Positions 52,524-61,560 are shown, numbered from the stretch's first letter. The stretch is DNA of 64,000 nucleotides from Ramlibacter pinisoli (GCF_009758015.1 NZ_WSEL01000003.1:2108001-2172000); one strand, 5' to 3'. Program-made: numbers and translations. The notes: generated from the sequence alone by a model not told the origin.

Positions 52524-52907
52524 CTATGCGACAGGGACCGGCAGTCGGGTCTTGCGGTAGGAATTCTTGGTCGCGATCTTCCCCTCCCGAAAGGTGAACA
52601 GGTCGCACCCGTTCACCTCGACCCGCGTTCCGTCCGTGCGTGTCCCCGTGAATGTCCACTCCGACACGCCACGGTCTCCGCACACGAAGTGGCATGGAGC
52701 GCGCCACTGTGCGTCAGGAAAGGTCTTCCACACCTCGGAGAAGCCGGCCCGGACGGCATCCCTGCCGGCGTAGCGGGTCCCGCAGACGTCCGAACCAGCG
52801 GAAGCCTCGAACACGCAGTCCTCGGCCATGAAGCCCATCAGCGCTTCGATGTCATGCCGGTTCCATGCATCGGCGAAAGCCTGGAGGTCGTCGATCGAAG
52901 GGTTCAT
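52524..52907 (-). CDS. SnoaL-like (NTF2-fold) protein
   Basis: A 127-residue protein: LQAFADAWNRHDIEALMGFM and DAVRAGFSEVWKTFPDAQWR, then GTRTDGTRVEVNGCDLFTF are the classic pattern of SnoaL-like polyketide cyclase/ketosteroid isomerase-fold proteins. CAGGAG stands just before the ATG at 52907. Convergent with the MocR gene. Specific function unknown. Confidence 0.88.
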   Translation of the reverse strand: MNPSIDDLQAFADAWNRHDIEALMGFMAEDCVFEASAGSDVCGTRYAGRDAVRAGFSEVWKTFPDAQWRAPCHFVCGDRGVSEWTFTGTRTDGTRVEVNGCDLFTFREGKIATKNSYRKTRLPVPVA

Positions 52908-52941
52908 GCGCCAGCTCCTGGGACGGGACTGATTCTGCGCT

Positions 52942-52975
52942 GCATGTCCGTGCCCGGCCACAAGCGGTCATTCCC
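52942..52975. repeat. Degenerate copy of repeat family B
   Basis: GCATGTCCGTGCCCGGCCAC at 52942 with following AAGCGGTCATT aligns with the 36227 copy. It lies in the 223-base gap upstream of the GreA-like gene; nothing else is recognisable there. Confidence 0.4.
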
Positions 52976-53130
52976 GCAAATTGCAACGTATGAAAGGCTT
53001 CCTTGTCGGAGCGTTCTGGCCGTCTGAAAGATTGACGGCGCACTGCCGACAGCGCAATCTGGTCGAAGGCCGGTGGAGCCCTCGATAATCAAGCCTGCCC
53101 TCCGGTTGTCTGAGATGCCTATCTTTCGTC

Positions 53131-53613
53131 ATGGATAAATTCTTGCTGCAACAGCAGGTGCTGAAACGGCTCGCCGAAGACTTGCTGCAAGCCGAACAGG
53201 CAGTGCGGGCGGCCCATGAAACGGCGACCCACAAAGAAAACATCGCCGAAAACAAGTACGACACATTGGGACTCGAAGCCGCATACCTGGCCACCGGCCA
53301 TGTTCGGCGCGCGGAAGCCATCCGCAAAGCGCTGGCCAATTGGCGCCAATTTCGCCCGCGTCCTTACGACGTCAGAAAAGGCATACAGATCGGCGCGCTG
53401 GTCTGCCTGGTCGATTCCGACGACAAGCAGCAACACCTCTTTCTCGGCCCGGATGGGGGCAGCATGAAGTTGGTCAGCGGCACTCAGTTCGTTCAGGTCC
53501 TCAGCAGCGAAGCCCCTTTGGGCAGAGCGATTCTGGGCAAATGCGAGGGTGACGAGGTGTCGATACAGGTCGCTCCAATCCGACAGCAGTTTGAGGTGCT
53601 GCGGGTTCATTAA
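53131..53613 (+). CDS. GreA/GreB-family transcription elongation factor-like protein
   Basis: A 160-residue protein with an N-terminal coiled coil (residues 5-75; ENKYDTLGLEAAYLATGHVR) and a C-terminal GreA_GreB beta domain ending GRAILGKCEGDEVSIQVAP. The coiled coil lacks the acidic tip of true Gre factors as far as I can see, so it may be an Rnk/Gfh-like modulator of RNA polymerase. Length is typical of the smaller family members. A plus-strand single gene, convergent with the unknown gene at 53668. Confidence 0.8.
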   Translation: MDKFLLQQQVLKRLAEDLLQAEQAVRAAHETATHKENIAENKYDTLGLEAAYLATGHVRRAEAIRKALANWRQFRPRPYDVRKGIQIGALVCLVDSDDKQQHLFLGPDGGSMKLVSGTQFVQVLSSEAPLGRAILGKCEGDEVSIQVAPIRQQFEVLRVH

Positions 53614-53667
53614 GCCGTGAACGACTCCTGTGGGTCGGGAGCGGCCACCCTCAAGAGTTATCTGCCC

Positions 53668-54009
53668 TCACGCGCGCCCGCCGGGCGCCAGGAGTTTCGC
53701 GTTGACCGCGAGACATGCCGCCTCTTCATCGGAGAAGATTGCGAGCAACCAGAAGGTCGCGTCGCTGCTGGCTGGTCGGCTAGTTGCGACGCTCGCGGGA
53801 TTCGCCACTTTGGCCTTGATGTCTGAGGGAAGGGTGGAGGAGAGAAGCTCTTCTCGCACGAACGCCCGGACTGGATGCCGGGTGTCTCCCACCGCATAGA
53901 TCAGGACCAAGTCCCGCGTCTTGTAGTGTTCGACTGCTTCCCAGTAGGCGCGAATCAGTTTGTCGTCGACCAACGCTCTGGCGCGGCTCTCAAGATCAGG
54001 ATCGCTCAT
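53668..54009 (-). CDS. Hypothetical protein, 113 residues
   Basis: Reads MSDPDLESRARALVDDKLIR, EAVEHYKTRDLVLIYAVGDT and DEEAACLAVNAKLLAPGG with normal codon use, so I regard it as real. No family recognised and no signal or membrane segment. The start overlaps the stop of a short upstream frame (ATGA), which I do not trust as a gene. The 299 bases from 54010 to 54308 show nothing else. Confidence 0.55.
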   Translation of the reverse strand: MSDPDLESRARALVDDKLIRAYWEAVEHYKTRDLVLIYAVGDTRHPVRAFVREELLSSTLPSDIKAKVANPASVATSRPASSDATFWLLAIFSDEEAACLAVNAKLLAPGGRA

Positions 54010-54308
54010 TCCAGGATTTTGCCGTGCAGAGGCGGCTGATCGGGGGACGGCTGCTTCGGGTCGATTGCAGCCATCACTTCGAATTGCAGGCAGCCAAGCT
54101 GCGGTCCCGGCCCGCGCATTGGCCGCACGCCATTAGCGCCTGCACTGTGCGCGGCCTGTTTCCGGATGCTGCCCCGGAACAAGAGGATGCACTGGCTGCT
54201 GCGGACGTAGGCGTCACGTGGGCTGCCGGTGGCCGGCATCTCGCAATGGTCAGTGCTCAACCCGCACTTTCTGCGAACAGTGCGATTGACGTTGCATGCC
54301 ATGCGCTT

Positions 54309-54506
54309 TCAGCGCTTCGTTTCGAACTCCCGCAAGCGTCGTTCCGCTTCCGGCCGATCCACTCCCTCGCGAAGCTCGATGTGCCTCAGAACGTGCTCGC
54401 GCCTATCCGCTGCGGCATCAAGCTCGTGGTGGGTGAGGTGTTCCCATTGCGCCATGAGGCGTGCCTTGAACTCGATCCAGTTGTCTCGCCAGAGATGGTC
54501 GTGCAT
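54309..54506 (-). CDS. CsbD-like stress protein
   Basis: A 65-residue protein with the CsbD pattern: WRDNWIEFKARLMAQWEHL, HHELDAAADRREHVL and RPEAERRLREFETKR. CsbD proteins accumulate in stationary phase and general stress; function unknown. AAGGAAG 6 bases before the ATG at 54506 sets the start, rather than a long in-frame extension. Family B repeat copy 2 lies 130 bases upstream. Confidence 0.85.
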   Translation of the reverse strand: MHDHLWRDNWIEFKARLMAQWEHLTHHELDAAADRREHVLRHIELREGVDRPEAERRLREFETKR

Positions 54507-54636
54507 AGCACTTCCTTGAAGCCAAAGCGATGGCAAGCATACGCCGCCCGCCAATGCCCTCACGGCAGCGCTTCCTAAGAGCCGCAGCCCTGCGAGTAGA
54601 CCCAGACCCCCACTGCTGTTCGCTGCTCGGCGCAAG

Positions 54637-54683
54637 GCTGCTCCCGGCCAGGAACGGACCTCCATGTTCGTGTTGATCTCCCG
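54637..54683. repeat. Dispersed repeat family B, copy 2
   Basis: Contains GCTCCCGGCCAGGAACGGAC followed by CTCCATGTTCG and TTGATCTCCCG; 41 of 44 positions match the copy at 36231-36274. It lies between the CsbD gene and the end of a LysR gene. Confidence 0.65.
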
Positions 54684-54695
54684 AAGAAGCCTTAT

Positions 54696-55760
54696 TCAAG
54701 GGAGGCGACGTCGACCAGGCCGGGTCTGTCGGGAGCTCGAGCCGTTGTGCAATGGATCGATGACATGCCGGCCAGCGAGGAGCGCCTCATCGAACTTTCG
54801 CTGGCTTGCCACTTCCTCCGTAAGCCAACTAGCGAAGGTCATCACCCGACGGTCCTGCGCAGGCTGCGTTAGGAGGTAGTAGGCATGCGGTGCGAGCAAG
54901 ACACCTCGTGTAGGCGCGACCAAGGCGCCTGAGCGGAGATGGTCGGTCACCATGGGTGTTCGCCCGAGGCATACCCCCTTGCCACGGGCCGCAAGCTCAA
55001 ATACCGCCTGCCAATCTGAGACACGCAGCCAAGCTTCCGACTCGCTCGGCGCCTGCACGCCGACCATCTGACACCAGTTCGACCAGTTGCCCTCTAGCGG
55101 CGTCAATCCATCGTCGTACTCAAGGATTGGAGCGTGCAGGACGTCCTGGACCGACATGAGGCCCTTTCCTGCACAAGATGGAATCAGCCCGGGTGCGCAG
55201 CACGGAAGGATGTATTCATCGAGGAACCGAGGGAGACGGTCCTCCGCCTGGTCGCGGTGCAGGAGCCGAATCGCAAAATCCGAACCTGCGGCGTAAACGC
55301 TGTCGCTCATCGCCCGATCGGCATCAGTTCCGACACGCTGTGCCAGCGCAAGCCGGACGTCGATCTCCGGGTTGCGCATCGCGAACGCCGCCACGCGGCT
55401 GAACAGCCAGCCAACAGCAAGGCCACGAGGAACCCGCACCACGAGTTCCGCCCTGCCGCGCTGTGACTGCGCACGTCGAACGGATTCACGCAGTACGTCC
55501 AGGGCGCGGGATACGTCGACGGCCAGGGTTCGCCCCGCGGGAGTGAGGATCACCGAGAGAGGGTGTCGCTCGAACAGCGCAGTTCCAAGCCTTTCCTCCA
55601 GGGTTCGGATGGCACGGCTGACCGCCGACTGCGTCAGGTGAAGTTCCGCTGCGGCCCTGGTGAAGTTCAGCGTCCGCGCCGCCGCCTCGAAACTGCGGAG
55701 GCACTCCATCGGAATGCCACGCAGGGCGTCTGGGGCATGAGTGACATGCATGGGATCCAT
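54696..55760 (-). CDS. LysR-family transcriptional regulator (GcvA-like)
   Basis: A 354-residue LysR protein, a little longer than usual at both ends. Winged helix RSFEAAARTLNFTRAAAELH and TQSAVSRAIRTLEERLG near residues 22-60; effector domain from about residue 105. Starts at 55760, 55751 or 55709 are possible; the first ATG is listed. Divergent from the DUF4440-type NTF2 protein gene at 55883 with 122 bases between, so it likely controls that gene. Confidence 0.88.
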   Translation of the reverse strand: MDPMHVTHAPDALRGIPMECLRSFEAAARTLNFTRAAAELHLTQSAVSRAIRTLEERLGTALFERHPLSVILTPAGRTLAVDVSRALDVLRESVRRAQSQRGRAELVVRVPRGLAVGWLFSRVAAFAMRNPEIDVRLALAQRVGTDADRAMSDSVYAAGSDFAIRLLHRDQAEDRLPRFLDEYILPCCAPGLIPSCAGKGLMSVQDVLHAPILEYDDGLTPLEGNWSNWCQMVGVQAPSESEAWLRVSDWQAVFELAARGKGVCLGRTPMVTDHLRSGALVAPTRGVLLAPHAYYLLTQPAQDRRVMTFASWLTEEVASQRKFDEALLAGRHVIDPLHNGSSSRQTRPGRRRLP

Positions 55761-55882
55761 GCGTATTGCTCGCTTCCCATCGTGGTGGGTCCGCCTAGGA
55801 TACCGACGCAGACGCGGAGATTCCAGCGATCCATCCCGCGTCCGCCCCCATACCTGAATCGCATCGCCTCCAAGGAGACATC

Positions 55883-56347
55883 ATGAATGTCGCACAGCTC
55901 ATCCGGGTCGTCAGCGTGACCGTTGCCTGCGGCTTCTGTGGCATCTGTGCGGCGCAAGACGCGCCGCATATGGCTGTGTTGCAGGCCAATAGCGCGTTTG
56001 AGCAAGCGCTGTCGCAGCGTGATCTGCGAGCAGTAGAGAGTGCCTGGCTGCAGGATGCCCACGTCATCGCTGTGCACCCCAATGGGCGTCCAGCTGTCGT
56101 TGGCTGGGAGGCTGTACGCAAGAGCTGGGAAGCCGCACTTGCGAACTTTCCCGAACTTTCCGTGAGCATGGCGCAACCCATCGTGCGCGCGATGGGCAAT
56201 GTGGCAGTAGTGGTGGGCACGGAGGTGGTGCGTGGCTCGCGTCCTGACGGCAAAAGTGTCGAGTTCCAAGCGAGCACCACCAACGTCTTCGAACTGCGCG
56301 AGGGGCGTTGGTTGATGGTTCACCACCAAGCGACCAGGCTGCCATAG
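55883..56347 (+). CDS. Exported NTF2-like (DUF4440/SnoaL) protein
   Basis: A 154-residue protein with a signal peptide (VVSVTVACGFCGICAAQ) and an NTF2-like domain (LQANSAFEQALSQRDLRAVE, GWEAVRKSWEAALANF, TTNVFELREGRWLMVHHQAT). It is predicted periplasmic. Divergent from the LysR gene upstream. Function unknown; members of this group often accompany stress or antibiotic-related genes. Confidence 0.85.
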   Translation: MNVAQLIRVVSVTVACGFCGICAAQDAPHMAVLQANSAFEQALSQRDLRAVESAWLQDAHVIAVHPNGRPAVVGWEAVRKSWEAALANFPELSVSMAQPIVRAMGNVAVVVGTEVVRGSRPDGKSVEFQASTTNVFELREGRWLMVHHQATRLP

Positions 56348-56399
56348 AAAACTGGTGCCCTCCCTACGGCCCGACAGAAAAGAGTGCGAACGGAGCACT

Positions 56400-56607
56400 T
56401 CCATCTCATCGTCCGGCCGCGCTCGTGATCGAGAAGGACCGAGGGCCTGGCATCGCGGCCCCGTTCGCCGAACGCCCGCACATGCGCCGTCGCATCGGTG
56501 ACCGCCAGGGAGATGCCCAGGCCTCGTGCCACCCGGAGAGCTTCCTCCGCTGCGCCCCGGGACACCGCGCCGACACTGGCAGAATCTGTCGTGCCCCTGA
56601 CTTCCAC
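56400..56607 (-). pseudogene. Possible remnant of a GlcG/HbpS haem-binding-like gene
   Basis: A minus-strand frame reads AAEEALRVARGLGISLAV, TDATAHVRAFGERGRDARP and VLLDHERGRTM, which resembles the first third of the GlcG/HbpS (DUF336) domain. Beyond this the frame shows no similarity and runs into the end of the convergent NTF2 gene. It is probably a 3'-truncated remnant. The resemblance is short and needs a profile search. Confidence 0.3.
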
Positions 56608-56625
56608 GCCCTGCGCCCACGATCG

Positions 56626-57780
56626 ATGACCGCTTCCGACGAGTCGATCCTCCAGTGGCAGGAAGATGGCCAGGAGCGTCAGCTCCGGTGGCGATCGGAG
56701 GCAGGCTGGTCAGCGCCCGCGCGCGTGCAGCTTGCCGACGACCAGATGCCCGCCGACGTCGCATACCGTCTCGCCTGCGAAGGGACAGCGCTGCTGTGGC
56801 GCGGAGACTTCCAGAACGCGCGACAGCTCCTGCAGGCTCTCGGCCGCAGGCTCGACCGCCCACCGCGCAAGGCCGTCGCCGCGCCGGCGTCGCCTGCCGA
56901 AGCCTTCCATCGGCACCGGCAGGCGCAGGCGCGCCGTGCGCGGGTGCTTGGCATGGTGCTGATCGAGGTCGACGGCAACTACGCCGTTCACCTGCGCCGG
57001 GCGCCCGATCTGCGCACGGCGATCGGCGAGGCCTGGGGACCGCCGGACGGCCAGCCGTGCGCCGTGGCGATGCGTGAATGCTTCGGGCTGGTGGGCGCAC
57101 ATGAATGGCGCAAGAAGGGCGTGGAGGTGCCAGCACTCGGGCCGCCGCCGGCCAACCGAATTCACGCGCACTACGGCGTGTTCTCGCCGGTACGAGGGGA
57201 GTACCTCGACCTGATCGGCGCAGCACCTCTGCCGGTTGGGGCCTCGCTGGCCTGGGACATCGGCACGGGCACCGGCGTGATCGCAGCCGTGCTCGCGCGC
57301 CGCGGGATCGCGCGCATTGTCGGAACCGACCTGAATCCGCGTGCCCTGGCCTGCGCCCGCGACAACATCCAGCGACTGGACCTGCAGCGGCAGGTCGAGA
57401 TCGTCGAAGCCGACCTGTTCCCTGCTGGAGTGGCTCCGCTCATCGTGTGCAACCCGCCATGGCTGCCCGGCAAGCCCAGCTCGATGCTGGAGCAGGCGGT
57501 CTACGATCCTGGGAGCCGCATGCTGCGCGGGTTCCTCGGCGGACTTCGCGAGCGGCTCGCGCCAGGGGGCGAGGGCTGGCTGGTGCTGTCCGACCTGGCG
57601 GAGCACCTGGGCCTGCGCTCGCGCGACGAACTGCACGCGCTCTTCAACGCTGGTGGGCTCGTCGTTCGCGAGCGCCTGGATGTCCGACCGCGCCACCCGA
57701 AGGCCAGCGACGCGAGCGATCCGCTGTCGGCAGCCCGCGGTCGCGAAGTCACCTCTCTCTGGCGCCTTGGCGCGGCCTGA
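56626..57780 (+). CDS. PrmC/HemK-like class I SAM methyltransferase
   Basis: A 384-residue methyltransferase. N-terminal part to about residue 170 is unique; the Rossmann domain has AWDIGTGTGVIAAVLARRG near residue 210 and the NPPW motif (VCNPPWLPG) that defines enzymes methylating amide or amino nitrogen in rRNA, proteins or adenine. It may modify a release factor, ribosomal protein or RNA; the exact target is not determined. The ATG at 56626 follows a low-coding-quality stretch, so the start is reasonable but not certain. Confidence 0.82.
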   Translation: MTASDESILQWQEDGQERQLRWRSEAGWSAPARVQLADDQMPADVAYRLACEGTALLWRGDFQNARQLLQALGRRLDRPPRKAVAAPASPAEAFHRHRQAQARRARVLGMVLIEVDGNYAVHLRRAPDLRTAIGEAWGPPDGQPCAVAMRECFGLVGAHEWRKKGVEVPALGPPPANRIHAHYGVFSPVRGEYLDLIGAAPLPVGASLAWDIGTGTGVIAAVLARRGIARIVGTDLNPRALACARDNIQRLDLQRQVEIVEADLFPAGVAPLIVCNPPWLPGKPSSMLEQAVYDPGSRMLRGFLGGLRERLAPGGEGWLVLSDLAEHLGLRSRDELHALFNAGGLVVRERLDVRPRHPKASDASDPLSAARGREVTSLWRLGAA

Positions 57781-57979
57781 GCGCCGACGCGGTCGGCCGT
57801 CGCCCTGGCGGCGTGAGGCAACAAGCTGCATGGCGAACCGACGAGCAGCGACCAGCCCGCGAAGGACTTCCCGTTCTCTCATGCCAGCCCGTCGGATTCG
57901 AGGCCGCAACACCCACTGGGCTGCCCTACTGGTCGGCTAAGCTCGACAGTGGAGTGAACAACCGATCCGAGGAGAACAG

Positions 57980-59035
57980 ATGGAAAACAGACTCGCATTC
58001 AGCGGCGAGCGGTCGTGGTCGCGCCTCATGCGTGCCGGCCTCATGTGCCTGCCCGCGCTGGCCGTGCTGGCCTGCGGGGGCGGCGGCGGAGGTGGGGGCG
58101 GCGGCGCCCCCGCTGCGCCATCGGCCGCGGCGCTGGTGATCACGGCAGCCAACGCGCCGGCGGTGGCGGCCGAGGCGCTGGAGACGGTCACGAGCACCGA
58201 CGCGGCGACCGCCGGGGGCCAGTTCGTCACCGGCGTGCAGATCGAGGGCGGCGGGGGCAGCCGTCCGCAGTTGCTGGCCAGTGCCAGCCTGGCGCTGCTG
58301 GCCAGGCCGCAGGCGAGCAGCACGCTCGCCGCCGGCGCGGTCGTCTCGCAGGCCTGCACGGGTGGCGGAACGATCTCCGTGGATGCCACCACCTCCGGTG
58401 CCGCCTCCATGGTGGCCGGCGACTCGCTGCGCATCACTGCAAGCAACTGCAGCGAGTCGGTCGACGGGACCCCAACGGTGTTGAACGGCAGGATGTCCAT
58501 CGCGGTCACGAGCGGAAGCTACGACCCGAACTCGCCCGTCTACCCCAAGAGCGTCACGTTGCGCATCGTGAGCAGCAGCTTCTCCGTCGGCGCTTCCGGC
58601 CAGACGGAGGTGTTCGACGGCGATCTGACCCTCGCGCTCACGGACACCACGGCGACCTCGGGCACCCTCACGGCGACGTCGGCATCGCTGTCCAGCACGG
58701 TCGGGGCGCGCCGCATCACGCTGGGCGACTACCGGCTGCAGGTCACCCATACGTCCGTCGATTCCGCGCTGAGCGTGTCGGCCAATGTCGAGTCCAACAA
58801 CGGTCAGCTGGCGTCGACGCCGGTCCGCTACACGCTCACGACGGAGACGCCGGTCAAGGTGACATCGGCTGGGCTGGTGACGGCCGGTTCGATCCGGGTC
58901 AGCGGCTCCAGCTCCTCGCTGCTGCTCACCGTGACCTCGACCGATGCCTTCTCGCTGCGGGTGGACTCGAACGGCGACGGCACGATCGATTCCACGCGCA
59001 CGATCACCAAAGCCGACTTGCAGGCACTGAACTGA
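57980..59035 (+). CDS. Lipoprotein of unknown function, 351 residues
   Basis: Lipobox LAVLACGGGGG with Cys at about residue 32, followed by a Gly-rich stretch, then a Ser/Thr/Ala-rich beta-type sequence with almost no Trp or Cys until CTGGGTISVD. GAGGAGAACAG before the ATG at 57980 is a good ribosome site. Likely an outer-membrane or periplasmic beta-sandwich lipoprotein. No family recognised. A strong hairpin terminator follows at 59085-59111. Confidence 0.75.
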   Translation: MENRLAFSGERSWSRLMRAGLMCLPALAVLACGGGGGGGGGGAPAAPSAAALVITAANAPAVAAEALETVTSTDAATAGGQFVTGVQIEGGGGSRPQLLASASLALLARPQASSTLAAGAVVSQACTGGGTISVDATTSGAASMVAGDSLRITASNCSESVDGTPTVLNGRMSIAVTSGSYDPNSPVYPKSVTLRIVSSSFSVGASGQTEVFDGDLTLALTDTTATSGTLTATSASLSSTVGARRITLGDYRLQVTHTSVDSALSVSANVESNNGQLASTPVRYTLTTETPVKVTSAGLVTAGSIRVSGSSSSLLLTVTSTDAFSLRVDSNGDGTIDSTRTITKADLQALN

Positions 59036-59084
59036 GGTTTTCCTTGCCGCTGCTGCGCGCGCGTGGCGGCACCTGAAAGCAGGT

Positions 59085-59111
59085 GAGAAGCCCCCCCGGT
59101 GGGGGCTTCTC
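59085..59111. terminator. Bidirectional hairpin terminator between convergent genes
   Basis: GAGAAGCCCCC at 59085-59095 pairs perfectly with GGGGGCTTCTC at 59101-59111 (11 base pairs, 5-base loop). Flanking AAAG on one side and CTTTC on the other gives weak T-runs for both strands. It separates the lipoprotein gene from the convergent methyltransferase gene. Confidence 0.85.
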
Positions 59112-59159
59112 GCTTTCAGCACGTCCTGGTCGCATCGCCTGGCCGCCGCGGACTGCACG

Positions 59160-60041
59160 CTAGCGCACGCCTGCGCCGACGAGCATCTCGCAGGGGCCGA
59201 CGAAACCCTGCGCGGTTTCGAAGCGGCCCAGCGTGTCCTCGATCTCCCGCCAGGTGTCGGCCCGGTCCGCGTCGCCCATGCTTGCCATCATCTGGTGCAA
59301 GGCACCGAACGACTCGCGCTCGAAGCGTACGCACTCGGCTGCCGTCGGCAGGCGCACGGGCGAGTCGACGCGGCGCACTTCGACCTCCCGGAAGCCCGCT
59401 GCCTCCAGCGTCCTGGCGAGCACGCCCTCGCCGCCCAGCGAGAAGGGGCCGGGCTGGCCGGGCAGCGGTGGCGGCAGTTGCGCACGGCGCCGGATGATGC
59501 CCACCGGCAGGGAGAAGAAGGGATTGCGCTCCGGCGTGGAATAGACAACGGCGGCGAAGCGACCGCCGGGCCGCAGCGCATGGCGGATGCCGGCCAGTGC
59601 GCGCTGCTGGTCGGGGAAGTAGATCAGTCCGACGCGCGAGATGGCGGCGTCGAACGAGGCCACCGGCAACAGGTCGTGGCGCTCACCATCCAGTTCGCGC
59701 GTCTCCACATTGGCCAGTCCGGCCCTGTGCGCGGCCGAGCGCGCATGTTGCAGGATGGCGGGCGAGAGATCGGTGGCGAGCACGGACCCGTTCGCACCGA
59801 CCCGGCGCGCCGCCGCCAGCGTCTGCTCGCCCGCGCCGGCCGCGATGTCGAGCACGCGCGAGCCGGGCGCCACCCCGGCGAGGTCCAGCATGGCGTCGGT
59901 GGCCGGGCCCAGCCACTGGCTCAGCAGCGGCGACCAGCGGTCCCAGGCGTCGGCGGCCGCCTCCCACTGGGCGCGGGTGGTCTGCCTGAACTTGTCGGCA
60001 TCGAAGACGGCGGGTGCGGAAGGGCTCAGGACTTCAGCCAT
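59160..60041 (-). CDS. UbiE/COQ5-type SAM-dependent methyltransferase
   Basis: A 293-residue class I methyltransferase: RVLDIAAGAGEQTLAAARRV near residue 63 and SVLATDLSPAILQHARSAAH near 88 (motif I and following), then FDAAISRVGLIYFPDQQRAL. AAGGAG sits 8 bases before the ATG at 60041, whereas it touches the upstream GTG at 60050, so 60041 is chosen. Divergent from an HxlR regulator gene with a palindrome between them; the two are probably a regulator-target pair, perhaps for methylation of a small molecule. Confidence 0.86.
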   Translation of the reverse strand: MAEVLSPSAPAVFDADKFRQTTRAQWEAAADAWDRWSPLLSQWLGPATDAMLDLAGVAPGSRVLDIAAGAGEQTLAAARRVGANGSVLATDLSPAILQHARSAAHRAGLANVETRELDGERHDLLPVASFDAAISRVGLIYFPDQQRALAGIRHALRPGGRFAAVVYSTPERNPFFSLPVGIIRRRAQLPPPLPGQPGPFSLGGEGVLARTLEAAGFREVEVRRVDSPVRLPTAAECVRFERESFGALHQMMASMGDADRADTWREIEDTLGRFETAQGFVGPCEMLVGAGVR

Positions 60042-60118
60042 GGGGGTCACTCCTTGACGGCATGCGGCGCGACGTGCGCCGTGGGTGCAAGGTAGGCGGG
60101 GCGCACCGTGCCCACAAG

Positions 60119-60131
60119 TCCAGAATCTGGA
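60119..60131. promoter_or_regulatory. Palindrome in the methyltransferase/HxlR promoter region
   Basis: TCCAGAATCTGGA is a perfect 6+1+6 inverted repeat in the 127-base divergent gap, 37-49 bases before the HxlR start. HxlR proteins bind short palindromes as dimers, so this is a good candidate operator for autoregulation and for the methyltransferase gene. Confidence 0.45.
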
Positions 60132-60168
60132 GCGCCCGCGGCGCTCCCCCGGGGCCTAGACTGGGGCC

Positions 60169-60852
60169 ATGATCGACTACATGCAGTTCTGCACGGTCGC
60201 CCGGGGCTCGGAAGTGCTCGGCGAGCTGTGGACGCCGCTGGTGGTGCGCGAACTGCTGTGCGGCAGCCGCCGTTTCAACGACATCCACCGCGGCGTGCCG
60301 AAGATGTCGGCCACGCTGCTGACCCAGCGGCTGCGCAAGCTCGAGGCGATCGGCGTGCTGGAGCGGCGACGCGTCGACAAGGCCTGGGAGTACCACCTCA
60401 CGACCGCGGGCGAGGAACTGCGGCCCATCGTGGTGGGCATCGGCCACTGGGGCGCGCGCTGGATCGGCAGCCGGCTGCGGCGCGAGCAGCTCGATGCCGG
60501 TTTCCTGATGTGGGACATCCGCCGCTTCGCCAGGCTGGAGGAGTTCCCTGCGCAGCAGCGGACGGTCGTGCATTTCCGTTTCCGCGACGCGCCGGCAGCC
60601 GAGCGGCGCTGGTGGCTGGTGGTGCAGGACCTCACCGCCGACCTGTGCCGCGACGATCCAGGCCACGATGTGACGGTCATCGTGGACGCGACGGTCCGCG
60701 CGCTCACCGAAGTCTGGACGGGCGACAGCCACCCGCAGCAGGCGATTCTCGAGGGCGCTCTCACGGTCCAGGGCGCGGGCCACCAGGGGCGGCAACTCTG
60801 GCGCTGGCTCGGACGCAGCCTGTTTGCGCCGACGCGCATGGCGCGGGGCTGA
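60169..60852 (+). CDS. HxlR-family winged-helix transcriptional regulator
   Basis: A 227-residue regulator. The HxlR domain covers residues 8-105: CTVARGSEVLGELWTPLVVR, ELLCGSRRFNDIHRGVPKMS and LLTQRLRKLEAIGVLERRR. HxlR proteins sense reactive electrophiles, formaldehyde or quinones. About 120 extra C-terminal residues (RRFARLEEFPAQQRTVVHFR) form a ligand-binding-like tail not found in the 110-residue type members. Divergent from the methyltransferase gene. Confidence 0.92.
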   Translation: MIDYMQFCTVARGSEVLGELWTPLVVRELLCGSRRFNDIHRGVPKMSATLLTQRLRKLEAIGVLERRRVDKAWEYHLTTAGEELRPIVVGIGHWGARWIGSRLRREQLDAGFLMWDIRRFARLEEFPAQQRTVVHFRFRDAPAAERRWWLVVQDLTADLCRDDPGHDVTVIVDATVRALTEVWTGDSHPQQAILEGALTVQGAGHQGRQLWRWLGRSLFAPTRMARG

Positions 60853-60923
60853 TCGGGCCGCGCACATTCACCGCCGGATTGATGATCCCGCTGCCGGTGA
60901 CTGAGGGAACGGCAGGATGTGTT

Positions 60924-61535
60924 CTAGGCGCCCCTGGCGAGTGACACCAGACCCAGATATTCCGAACGGGTCTGCGGCAGGACGGCACCCACCAGTTGCT
61001 CGTAGGAAGTGCGGTGGCGCGCAAGCATGCGGGCCGAGGCCACGGACTTCGACCTGCAGAACCAGTGGCAGGTATGTTGCATCAGGAGCATCTCGGCGGT
61101 GATCGCGAATGCGCGATCCTTGGCTGACTTGGCGACTTCCTCGTCGACGGCACGACAAATGCCCCGTGCGTGGACACGGAGTGCTTCGCGCATGTCGAAA
61201 GAACCGGCAAAGGCAGACGCCAAGGGAAGCCAGATCGGCAGCTTGCTGACGCGGGTGGCCGCAGGATCGGCAGTCGCGAAGTCATGCGCGAGCTGGCGCA
61301 TCTGCTCGCACAACGCTTGCTCGGTTGTCCGCAGCAGGGCCCAGACCTGATCGCGCCGGCCAGGATCGGCCTCGCCCAAGGCGCGCAGGTAGCCCTCGGT
61401 CAGGGTCTCGATGTTCTTTTCGATGCTGTGACCAGACAGGAATCGGGCAAGGACGGTGATGCGCTGCCTCTGCAGCCTGGCCTTGGCGATCCAGAAGACG
61501 GCCAGGGCCATGGCAAAGGTGAGAAGGAAATCCAC
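60924..61535 (-). CDS. Membrane-anchored hypothetical protein, 203 residues
   Basis: An N-terminal membrane segment (MDFLLTFAMALAVFWIAKA) followed by a long helical soluble part with conserved-looking LTEGYLRALGEADPGRRDQ and HTCHWFCRSKSVASARMLA. No family recognised. It is downstream of the alpha/beta hydrolase but separated from it by a strong terminator, so it is transcribed on its own. Confidence 0.65.
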   Translation of the reverse strand: MDFLLTFAMALAVFWIAKARLQRQRITVLARFLSGHSIEKNIETLTEGYLRALGEADPGRRDQVWALLRTTEQALCEQMRQLAHDFATADPAATRVSKLPIWLPLASAFAGSFDMREALRVHARGICRAVDEEVAKSAKDRAFAITAEMLLMQHTCHWFCRSKSVASARMLARHRTSYEQLVGAVLPQTRSEYLGLVSLARGA

Positions 61536-61560
61536 TGCACGATCCTACACAGGGGCAAAT

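Noticed and set aside
54006..54302. 98-codon minus-strand frame whose stop overlaps the start of the 53668 gene
   Set aside because: The ATGA overlap is attractive, but the sequence looks random and has many rare codons; no motif.
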